This document shows positions 54,677 to 63,691 of a stretch of 64,000 nt of DNA, one piece after another (the stretch's first letter is position 1; each line of letters begins with the position of its first letter). A program made the translations under genes and the position numbers. Source of the stretch: Cardiocondyla obscurior (lineage: Eukaryota; Arthropoda; Insecta; Hymenoptera; Formicidae); NCBI RefSeq assembly GCF_019399895.1, contig NC_091868.1, positions 9,239,593 through 9,303,592 on the forward strand, read 5' to 3'. The notes beneath the pieces were generated by a model. That model was given only the letters and a program-made list of their open reading frames with translations, did not search any database and was not told the DNA's origin.

Positions 54677-54905
54677 GCGCAGAGAAATTCGTGCGGCCGA
54701 GCGAGACACCCAGAGGACGGCGAGCGGCGTACGCGACTCCTGCACTTCGACGCGTCACTTTGGTTTTCACTCGCCGGCAGCCGAGGACATCGCAGAGTAC
54801 CAAAAATTATTACGATTGCTGAAAGGAGACGTCGGCCGATGCAAATTAGCTTCTACAATCATCGATCTTTAAGGGGAGATAATATACTTGAAAGCGCATA
54901 CTTCG

Positions 54906-55091
54906 AATACAATTTTTATGTAATTATTTCTTATTTTTTATATTTTTAAATATATTTACGCATCCTTGTTGTATAAATATTAATAGCCTAATTTTATGCA
55001 ATAAAAATAATTTCTGCCATGTGTACGATCTTGTCGCGGTAATGAAATATTTAGAATAGATGTTTTATCTACGTAAAATTTTTTGTTTCAG
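54906..55091. other. AT-rich spacer ending in an acceptor
   Basis: AT-rich sequence between the inverted repeat and cassette 2. It ends in the run TTTTTTGTTTCAG, the acceptor for exon A of cassette 2. Confidence 0.6.
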
Positions 55092-55329
55092 GTGAAATGC
55101 TTGTACCAAGGAAAACGATACATCCTGAGAGGATAGACTGAGAGGAGAGGGCCTTGGAAAGGCATTCTACTTTGGCAGAGAAACCTCGGAGTAAGCATTA
55201 TTTTAATTACAAATAAATATAATTTTTTAAATAGCAAATATGTTCTTAAGCGTCTTGATAATTAATTCTTCTATTCTTTTTTGTAACAGCATAATTGTAG
55301 CTGTAACTGAACTGCTGCTTATCAAATTG
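55092..55329 (+). ncRNA. Non-coding exon cassette 2 (two exons)
   Basis: Exon A is 55092-55190 (99 nt) and exon B 55290-55329 (40 nt), with a 99-bp intron between them. The acceptors are GTTTCAG and TTGTAACAG. The exon A donor is GGA|GTAAGC. The exon A core is present twice in a row (CTGAGAGG at 55125 and 55138); the second lies 53 nt before the donor, as in the other cassettes. Exon B ends in ATTG|GCGAGTCC, so the donor reads GC instead of GT. This is the most diverged copy and lacks the long 5' part with the hairpin. The GC donor is either a rare functional type or a sign of decay. Confidence 0.5.
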
Positions 55330-55584
55330 GCGAGTCCAGACAGAACATTTTTTTTACCCCATCAGCGCTACAAGAATAAATTCGACGGAGAGTAATATTA
55401 ATAATATTAATCGTTAAGTAGTATTTTATTTAATTAAAATTTTATATTTTTTAAAAGTATTAATTTAAAATTAATATTAATCGAAAAATAATATTAATTA
55501 TATTGTAATATTGTTCGCTTTTTGTAAGAGATAGATATTGAAAAAGTGATTGATTTAATCGCGTAAAATACCGCTATGTCGCAA
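55330..55584. other. AT-rich spacer
   Basis: AT-rich sequence between cassette 2 and the tandem duplication. I see nothing recognisable in it. Confidence 0.6.
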
Positions 55585-55682
55585 GTATTTTAAAGTAAAA
55601 GATAGGTATTATTTCAATGTAATATTTTAGATCAATTCTTTTGTACGCGTAAAAAGAGTTAAATACCACAGCGCCTAAAATG

Positions 55683-55821
55683 TATACAAAGTCGGCGGCC
55701 TTCAGCCGGGCGGCGTAGGCAGGCTCGCGCGCTAGCCTCCCCCACCACCTCGCATACCGCAAGCGGCAGCCGAACAGATAGCACGCACGTAACGGAGCTC
55801 CGCAAGCACGTGTCGTAAAGT
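55683..55821 (+). promoter_or_regulatory. Candidate alternative first exon, copy 1
   Basis: Seen: TATACAAA at 55683, TTCAGCC at 55701, a GC-rich stretch, E-box CACGTG at 55807-55812, and donor AAA|GTAAGT with GT at 55820-55821. No polypyrimidine-AG acceptor precedes the GC-rich part. Inferred: a promoter and first exon starting near 55704 that could splice to exon A of cassette 3 or 4. In this copy TCGTAAAG and CTTTACGA can pair around the donor, possibly hiding it. The TATA-to-start spacing is short (21 bp). Confidence 0.35.
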
Positions 55822-56102
55822 AAGTCTCGCTTTACGAATAAAGCTCGCAATCGGTGTTATATGGTTTCTCCGATCGGTGACTTGTACGAGGGGAGTGCTT
55901 TGTACCGAATACTTCGCGTAGAATATTTAATAATTAATACGCAGTGATTTTAATTGTTCACGTCCTTCTATACATCCTTATAACACGTGTATTACTAGAC
56001 CTTGTATTTTAAAGTAAAAGATAGGTATTATTTCAATGTAATATTTTAGATCAATTCTTTTGTACGCGTTAAAAAGAGTTAAATACCACAGTGCCTAGAA
56101 TG

Positions 56103-56244
56103 TATACAAGCAAGGTCAGCGGCCTTCAGCCGGACGGCGTAGGTAGGCTCTCGCGCTAGCTTTCCCCACCACCTCGCATATCAGGCGGAAGTCGAACAGG
56201 TAACACGCACGTAACGGAGCTCCGCAAGCACGTGGTTGCAAAGT
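56103..56244 (+). promoter_or_regulatory. Candidate alternative first exon, copy 2
   Basis: This is the duplicate of the element at 55683. It has TATACAAG at 56103, CTTCAGCC near 56124, E-box CACGTG at 56229-56234, and donor AAA|GTAAGT with GT at 56243-56244. The donor and E-box are retained while bases around them have changed. The stem around the donor in copy 1 is weakened here. Confidence 0.35.
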
Positions 56245-56538
56245 AAGTCTCGCTTTAGGAATAAAGCTCGCGATCGGTGTTATATGGTTTCTCTGATCGG
56301 TGACTTGTACGCGGAGAGTGCTCTGTACCGAATACTTAGCATAGAGTATTTAATAATTAATACGCAGTGATTTTAATTGCTCACGTCCTTTTATACATTC
56401 TTATAACACGTGTATTACTACACCTTGTATTCTAAAGTAATTTTTTCTTATGGTTACGGCTTTATCGCGGTGGGTGAGCTCCTAGCTTGCTAAGAATATA
56501 AGATCTTTGTCTAACCTAAATTCCTTTTTTCTGTTTAG

Positions 56539-56819
56539 CTAACAATCAAGACGAGCCAATACGGAAGGACGATTCTATCATTCTGAACGTCTTCCTGAGA
56601 GGAGGAGCAGGCCTGGGAGAGGCATCAGGCCTCGGTGGAGCAACCCGAAGGTAAGAATTAATTTCTTATTTCCATAAAATTAACGTTTTCTCCTATGTGT
56701 ATAAAAATTTCTTTTTGTTTAACAGAAAATAATATTCGAACGCTCCTTCATTTAATTGTCTTATTTTTTGTTACAGATTTAGAAGTTGAAAAATTAACTC
56801 CACTGCTGCGCATCTATTA
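56539..56819 (+). ncRNA. Non-coding exon cassette 3 (two exons)
   Basis: Exon A is 56539-56650 (112 nt) and exon B 56777-56819 (43 nt), with a 126-bp intron. Upstream of exon A are a branch-point-like CTAAC and the acceptor TTTTTTCTGTTTAG. The exon A donor is GAAG|GTAAGAA, the exon B acceptor TTTGTTACAG, and the exon B donor ATTA|GTGAGT. The core CTGAGAGG is at 56595, 56 nt before the donor. Exon B contains CTCCACTGCTGCGCATC, nearly as in cassette 4. The 3' part of the intron (GAACGCTCCTTCATTTAATT) is shared with cassette 4, so these two duplicated most recently. Stops occur in each frame I followed across the exon junction. Confidence 0.6.
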
Positions 56820-57143
56820 GTGAGTGAGATTCAATTTTTTAACTAACACTGGAGAATCGACTCCACTTGTTAAAAAATAAAATTTAAATCGCGATAAAAA
56901 AATAAAATAATATAATCCGGTTCCCTCGCGTAATTTAAAAACCGCGTAATAAAAAAATGATAGATAATATAAATAAAAACGAAATCGCATAACTCGCGTG
57001 TCAGAAATTTAATTAGATTTAGCTAGGTATTGACTAACCACATAATTTTATATGTAACTAATATATCCCAGTTCTTCTCCTAGAATATTATTTAAGAAAA
57101 ACTCTTGTTTTTCTTAAATAAAAATTTCGAAGGAAATTTTCAG
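56820..57143. other. AT-rich spacer between cassettes 3 and 4
   Basis: AT-rich, with self-complementary runs around 57100 (AAGAAAAAC and GTTTTTCTT). It ends in the weak acceptor GGAAATTTTCAG of cassette 4. Confidence 0.55.
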
Positions 57144-57600
57144 CACATTCTCGCCGTCGTTACAAATAATTATACGAACTGCCGCCAGTTCGTCGGTCCG
57201 TTTTTCGGAAAAGCCGATAAGTAACCGCGCGTCTTCTGATTTGCGAAGTATAGGAACGTGAGTACTTACTCAGTATCGCGCGAAGTATTTCAAGTAATAA
57301 TTTTTTTTATTTAACTCGCGACTGTAAATTCACCGGTGTGCGGTTTTCGCGAGTTTCTTGTGCGAAGGATGGCTTCACGTCCCATCTGAGAGGAGGAGGA
57401 GGCCCAGGACGGGCATCAAGCTTCAGCGGAGCAACCCAAGGGTAAGAATCATTTTTTTATTTTCAGTGATTGTCGAGATCACTTTAAAATTAATTTTTTT
57501 TTAACAATGAATTTAATTAGAACGCTCCTTCATTTAATTTTGTTATTTTTATGTTACAGATTGCAGCCGCTGTGAAACTCCGCTGCTGCGCATCGAACTG
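57144..57600 (+). ncRNA. Non-coding exon cassette 4 (two exons)
   Basis: Exon A is about 57144-57441 (298 nt, close to the 289 nt of cassette 1) and exon B 57560-57600 (41 nt), with a 118-bp intron. The exon A acceptor is weak and its position uncertain. The donor is AAGG|GTAAGAA, the second acceptor ATGTTACAG, and the exon B donor ACTG|GTGAGTC. Exon A shares with cassette 1 the hairpin (57174-57193), a TTCGCGAGTTTC block, and GTCCCATCTGAGAGG before the core at 57386. The frame opened by ATG at 57370 stops after six codons. A different frame stays open from the core into exon B, but it is not shared with the other cassettes. Confidence 0.6.
57174..57193 (+). ncRNA. Conserved hairpin in exon A of cassette 4
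   Basis: ACGAACTG (57174-57181) pairs perfectly with CAGTTCGT (57186-57193) over the loop CCGC. Compared with cassette 1, the seventh pair changed on both sides, from C-G to T-A, and the loop changed without affecting pairing. Confidence 0.55.
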
Positions 57601-57939
57601 GTGAGTCGCATGTATTTTGGCAATAGCTGTTGGTAATTAAATATGCGAAAAAAGAAAAGCTAGGAATTATTAATAGGTAGGAATGACAGGAACAATTATA
57701 TCGTCCCAATAACAGATATGTTATAAATTTTTTTTTAATGATTATTCAGAATTTTGGAGAAATTTAATTTTTGCACACTTTGTGATTTATGAATATTTAA
57801 TAAAAAAAAAAAATAAATAAAAATTTGCAGTATCTCCACTTCTATAAATACACATGCGGGTGGGTAAAACAGTATTATATTATATTTTTACAAGTAACAT
57901 TATAGGAAAATATATATTATATGCAGAGAAATAAGAATA

Positions 57940-58025
57940 ATAAAATTATAATATAAAATTATAGGAACATAAAATAATATCATAAAATTATAGGAACATA
58001 AAATTATAGGAACATAAAATAATAG
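57940..58025. repeat. AT-rich minisatellite, 17-bp unit
   Basis: Several imperfect copies of AAAATTATAGGAACATA, the last two almost identical. It lies about 340 bp after cassette 4. Confidence 0.85.
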
Positions 58026-60644
58026 GTTTCGTTATTTTCATATAAATAAACTAATTTGCAAAATAATATTAGCCTCAAGGGATAGCTTTAGCATCACTCC
58101 AACGTTTGTTAATTTTAGTTCTTTTTCTTTAACCGTCGTATGTTTGATGTCGGAAATTAAAAAGGAGAGACAGAAGCAGATCTCTTAGAATTTAGAAATT
58201 TTATGTTAAGTCAGCAGTACCTCAAATTAAAATTTCAACATATTCACGCCTCTCGCAAATATTCATCGCGAGAGATAAGAGCGGCGGCGTCGGGATCGTC
58301 GCAGAATTTTAATAAGACCGAGAGAAGAGATTAGAGACACGAAATACGCGAGAGATTACGTCGCTCGGAGGTAGGAACGTCGCTTTCGGCTCTCTTTCGG
58401 TGTCGTTACACAAGAATAATCGTATCTTGTCGGTCAGCGATGTAATATCTTACTTCAAATAGGCGAGTGGTTAAGGAGTCTCTCGGTTTGAGCGCAGACT
58501 CGCTAAAAATAATTAAAAATTATAAGACTATAAAAATAAAAACTACGAAATTATAATCGTTACTCAGGTTTCACTAAAAATTACATCTGTCGAAAAATCA
58601 ATATGTATTGATATCATGTTTTAATTAACGCGTTGGCCCACCGGATTCGCATTGAAATCCCGAATTTTCCTCATACTATGTATAATTTTTAGAGCACGTG
58701 GACGATTAATATTACGCGTGACAAATCGAAACGAAGCAAGGGACGCGAGCAAACATACGTGCGAGAACAAATCGATATTTGGCGAATAAGCGCGATGAAA
58801 AAAAAAAAAGCTACATACGCAGGGCAGTGGATTGCTCGCGATACTTTTTATTCCCTCGGCCCCTACCGAACTGGCATCGGTATCGAGAGTATAACCGATC
58901 GTATTTATCCGTCCAACGGAACGTATTGCGTCGGCGATTGAGTTATGAATCCGCGCTTAACGCGAGCGAGCAGCAGCGAAATAAACATGCCGGACGGAAG
59001 TTTTCGCGTGATTTACGGGCACAGACGCGACATAAAGGACCTCCGCGAATTCGTCACCGATCTCTCGGCACTGGATTCAAGCTGCGAAATCACGAACACA
59101 TTAACCGAGGGTCGATTGACATGTACGCGGAAGCCGATAACACTCGTAAGACTAACGCGGTTGACAGCGTTTTTAATGAAGACCGCTTTTCAATTTATCC
59201 GTTAACCCGATAAGCGCGTAAAATCGCCGGAAAGAATAGCGCGTGTAAAAAAAACGCACGACGTTTAATCCATTGAAATGAATTTCGAAGTGGTATTTTC
59301 GCGAGTGGAAAAGCCTTGGCTGTCGCAATTTTCTAGAGGAAAGAGAGCGAGAAAGAAAGAAAGAGAATCCCTGAAATCTGATGTTAAAACTGTGCGCAAT
59401 CTGCATTTCCGCGTGTTTACAGAATTGCGAAATTACGGAATTGCGATAGGTATTAGACACGGTGGTATATAATACAGTGGAGTACCAGTGGCTGTTGCTC
59501 GCTCTCCTTTTCCTCTTCCCCCTTTCTCTCGCGGTGTTTCGTACTTTCCGAAGTTACAATAGGAGCAAGAGCAGCAAACTACTTCAATCAGCATCGCGCA
59601 CGAGCGTTTCCGGTGTCCTAATTAATAAGTTTCTCCGCGGTAGTTTCGTATTAATTTTTAGGAATTAAAATACACATAACGCGCGATTGTATATCTTTAA
59701 GACGCATGCTTTAAGCCGCTTGCTTACAATCCGAGTTCGCGAACAGCCTCGTTTTCTGCACATCACGCTACGAACGGAAGGATAGAACGAAAGCTGGCGG
59801 TTTGCTCCTTGCCGCCGGGCGTTTCTCTCCATTATCTGTTTGGCGTTCTAGCCTCCGCGTTTCCCGCTTCGTAGGACTTTCGCACGGTTCTGACGAGTCC
59901 TTGTCATGTTTTGCGGTCGCGCAGTCTCTGACTTATCCAGCCGTGCCGCGGAATGTCTCCGCGAATGCTTGTCACTGAATTCACCAAGACGACGCTCGTA
60001 TCTCGTAGACACAAAAGATCCTCTTTCGCTCTTACTTCCCGGGAAATATTTGAGAAGCATTTCACCCATTTTCATCGAAAAAACCTCAACGTCATACTCT
60101 TTTAAATTAACGAAAAAAGAAAAGACAGAGAAAGAGAGAGAGGGAGAATCATTCGGGATATCTTAGACTATAAAATCACTAAGTAAATCAATCACAAATT
60201 CTTTTGTACTTAAATAAAGTTTTTTTTTTCATATATTTATTTTATTCGTTAATTAAAAAAAAATAGCAAAGAAAGAAAAAGATAAGGACTTGAATTGATG
60301 AAATAAATGTCGAGATAAATGTCGAGATAAAAAGAAACGGTAGTTGGGCAAGTGTATACCGAGAAACGGAGAAGAACAGGATGCATTTGGTCCGCGCGAC
60401 GGATACCGACCGTGTCTTCGGCTCTTGTTGCGGCGCCGGAAGTGCAGGCGAGGGATAGGTATCACCTTTCTTCGTCTGTACGATGTAACACGTCGCAGTG
60501 GACCCCAGGGAGTCGTTTCGAAGGAGACAGCCGCCAATTTATCCCGTCCGACAATGTCGTCGACTCTCTCTTTCTCTCTCTTTCCCTCCGTGTCTCTCGT
60601 TCTCTTTCTCACAACCGTCAGCATATCTTCAAATGTACATATGT

Positions 60645-60647
<3 letters not shown>

Positions 60648-60687
<40 letters not shown>
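60648..60687. repeat. (TA)n microsatellite
   Basis: Pure alternating AT repeat of 40 bp, preceded by ATGTACATATGTACA, itself palindromic. Confidence 0.95.
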
Positions 60688-60691
<4 letters not shown>

Positions 60692-63384
60692 CGCTGACCA
60701 CGATTACTATGCCTGGACGAAGGTCCATTCTACTTCTTGACGCTTTCCGCGAAAACAAAGTTTGCATGGTATTACATTGAGTGAGCTGACACCATTTTAT
60801 TCAATTTCCTTTCGCAAATATTTCGATAATTAAAATCCAAATTAATTAATCCCAATTTTTTAAATAACTTACAAATAAAAAAGAAAATCGAAATAACTTG
60901 CGTATTAAAAAAAATTTTTTTTTTTTTTATTATACAATGGAAAGTAATCTGTCACTCAAGGAATTACTATCGCGTTTCTGTAGACGATTTTCTACAACAG
61001 GTGATTTGCCTATTGTCAAAGCAAAACCATTAGACACGCTGTTAACCTACTTAGGCAATAGTAACGGTCAGCCGTGGCGCCGCGCCGATTACATTGGCTC
61101 GATAATACGTGCCTTTCTTTCTGATCCTATCAACGAATCGCAGAGTCTATCGTTCGATACGTAACCCTTTACATCGCATCGCAATTTCCATAACGCGTGT
61201 TCCTGTAAGCGCGATGCTATCGATGCTGTGTTGTAACGAGTATATACGCGCCGTTTGACTAGAAAATCAATCCTATCCAAAGATCCCGGCGCATAATTTA
61301 CGCGATAATCAGACGGGAATTACCTTACTTTTGATATATTTATTGGTACTAGAAAAGAATTGCGTTCATACAATAGAGATTTTATTTTAATATTAGACTA
61401 AAGACAGTTAATAAAAAAAAAAAAAAAATACTGTAAGCGTTAACATAATAACAGCGCGACACAATTGCCAACAATGAAACTCGTAGAATTACCGTTAATT
61501 GCACAAGTAACAGCATATTAATGCAAGTTTGCAAGTTTCTCACAAGCAAGCCTGATGCTTGACTTGCGTTGATACAACATCAGTTTCCCGTCTTCAGACA
61601 AGAGCGACCATAACTTATTATCGCATTTTGCGGTCTGTAACAACACACAACGTCAAGAGTTCGCTACGAGAAGGAGGTTTCCTCCTGCGCGTCGAGTATC
61701 GCTCTTGATACACGCAAATTTGTTGAGCACGTCGCGGTCGGCCGACAATCAACGTAAATTGTTAGCATTAAAGTTAAAAGCTCCGGTGCGGAAATATTAC
61801 TGCGCGCAAGAGAATTTATCGCGACTTTGATTGGCCATTGGTTAGTTAGCGGTAACTCGGAGACAATATACGCGGAATTTATTTGCGGTCGCGACTCATG
61901 TCACTGTCCGGAGCCTTTATTACCGCCCATCAATGAGTGGTTTTCATAATTACTCCGTTTTATATTTCAGTTAATTCCTATCGCGGCTAGGAAGTCGGTC
62001 TGAGAAACACTTTGCAATTCTTCTTAAACAAAGCATTAGTTACGAAATTATATGACAAAATTAAGTTTTATTTCGGGTGGGAATCGAACAAGAAGAGAGA
62101 AAGGGGCTTTTAATAATTTAAATAAACTTCGATAAAATAAGAGATACATCATTCTCTTTTTTTTCTTTTTTTTTTTTTTCTTTGAACGTTTTCAAATAAA
62201 CCGACGTCCCATGCGTTACACGTAATTGTTTTCATAAAATTAATCAGCTTAGCTGACCGCGCTCGTAACTTAAAGCTCAACACATCGTAACGCGAGGAAA
62301 TGAGGTAAGACGGAGTGAGGTGAGGCCATGAGCGCGATTAGGTAACGTGTTACGTTACTCCCAACGAGTTACGGGTCTCAGTTGGCCAACCTCTCTCGTA
62401 AACGTGCTTACACAGACGCAACCTGTCGTCGTGCACACCGTACCGTCGTCGTACGGCCGTGAGTACACGATACGTAAAATCGCAGTTGCGTACTTATGCG
62501 GTCTCGGAAAAACAGCCGGAAATTTTACAGTTAGAGAGGATCTAATTAATTACCGATGTTGCATAAGCAATTAAATCCGTACGACTGCACGACTTCTCGG
62601 CGCGAGCTGTTCAATAAACTCCGTATGATTTTTCGAATGTAGAAGCAAGCCTATATTTTTTTTTTTTTTTTTTGTCGAAAAGCAGATGTAAACTTTATAA
62701 TTTTTTTTTTCGGACTATTTGCTTAATGCTTTAATGATGAGCTGCGGCTCATGAAAACGTCGAAAACGTTACTGAGGCTGTAGAGGAGATTGGTTAGCGG
62801 GTTACGAGCAAAAGCGTTGCGTCACGTCGTATTTCATAGTGCGGTGCGCCTTTATGGGAATTACAAATCCCTCGGGCCTTGGGAATAAATATATACCGTG
62901 CCGACTGTGTGTCACTTTTTGTCACAATATTGCATTGTGCTGCTCGCGGATTTAATCTTTTTTTTCACGGTTTTTACATTCAAATTCCAATATACTAACA
63001 ACTGTGTAATCGGAACCGTAGAACGCTCGTAGAATGTAAATATTGAGTTAATAATAATTTTAAGGGACGATGTTCCAATATAAAAAAGAAAACATCTCGT
63101 GGGTAGATTACAATTGTGTCAGCTTGGAAAACATTGAACATTTTATCGTAATTTAATCTATCAATTTAATTTATTCCCGGGTTGCGCGGGTTCTAAGCGG
63201 GCGATGTAGTAACGCAACGCGCGCCGCAGGATATAACTTGGAAAGATTATCCGAAGACACTTCTCTCAATTGAGATGCTGAATCGAGTTTTCTCGAATGA
63301 CAGGTCGTCGTATAAGTATCCGTGCGGGAAAATGACATGAAAGTCGATTACTGTCGTGAGGACGTCTTTATGGAGCTTCGTACG

Positions 63385-63691
63385 TACAGGTTGTCTCAAA
63401 ATAAATACATAAAATGTGAAGATTACTATATTTTTAAGTCATTCATGAATCGCTTAAAACATGAAAAATTATTTAATCAGTATCTCTACATATGGGAAAT
63501 TTCTTCAAATTATTATTTCATTAAGACGACATTTGAAACACGGGAAAAATGACAGTCAATTATTAATTCGATTACACATTTTCATTTAAAAAAAAATTTA
63601 TTGATCTTGCAAAAAAATCTTTTTTTTTTTTAAAAAAAAAAGGGATTTAATTGTAATTTATCACATTTATCTCATTTTGAAATAGTCTGTA
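63385..63691. mobile_element. Degenerate Tc1/mariner-type MITE
   Basis: Seen: the left end (63385-63426) begins TACAGGTTGTCTCAAAAT. The reverse complement of the right end (63653-63691) begins TACAGACTATTTCAAAAT. The 18-base tips differ only by four transitions, and similarity continues inward (AAATGTGA, then ATTAC) to give about 40-bp terminal inverted repeats. Both ends carry TA, the target of the Tc1/mariner superfamily. At 307 bp it has no room for a transposase. The 76-codon frame at 63322-63552 starts outside the element and runs in, and I see no transposase motif in it. I call it a non-autonomous, old element. The superfamily is inferred from TA ends and the CAGGTTGTC-like tip. Confidence 0.68.

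Larger units (their letters stand above)
53534..54848. repeat. Large inverted repeat with 635-bp arms
   Basis: The left arm (about 53534-54170) is the reverse complement of the right arm (about 54218-54848), with a 47-nt loop. In the inner 395 bp I count about 18 mismatches (roughly 95% identity), and the outer 210 bp looks similar. Weaker similarity continues outward to about 53484 and 54905. There is no clear target-site duplication and no transposase frame. If transcribed through, the RNA would form a hairpin of more than 600 bp, a Dicer-type substrate. Alternatives are a foldback transposable element or a one-off inverted duplication. The left arm has an 88-codon frame from 53747. In the right arm the same frame stops earlier (TGG to TGA), and differences between arms include both silent and replacement changes, so I do not call it a gene. 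Confidence 0.92.
55585..56426. repeat. Tandem duplication, two copies of about 420 bp
   Basis: Copy 1 is 55585-56003 and copy 2 is 56004-56426. A third start (GTATTCTAAAGTAA) is visible at 56427 but breaks off. The first 66 bases are identical, and overall identity is about 90% by eye. Each copy has an AT-rich outer part and a GC-rich central segment with a shared 31-bp identical block (55782-55812 in copy 1) containing GGAGCTCC and the E-box CACGTG. Immediately after it comes AAA|GTAAGTC, a full-consensus splice donor kept in both copies. The duplication lies between cassettes 2 and 3 on the same strand as they are. Confidence 0.92.
57601..63384. other. Non-coding sequence, nothing recognised
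   Basis: No supported gene. It contains the tandem repeat at 57940-58025 and the TA microsatellite at 60648-60687 (both listed), a doubled 12-mer (ATAAATGTCGAG) at about 60304-60327, and a GC-richer patch at 58230-58500 with two hairpins (58250-58274; GCGAGT/ACTCGC near 58463-58503). That patch could hold a further exon of the cassette transcript, but I cannot define its ends. A T18 tract is at 62656-62673. Confidence 0.5.

Noticed and set aside
58463..58503. Sequence GGCGAGTGGTTAAGG resembling a tRNA A box
   Set aside because: There is no B box at the right distance and no cloverleaf or acceptor stem. The segment folds as a simple hairpin instead.
60898..61164. Frame of 88 codons after a T-rich run, superficially protein-like
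   Set aside because: The first residues come from a poly-T tract, no motif is recognisable, and no splice-site support is seen.
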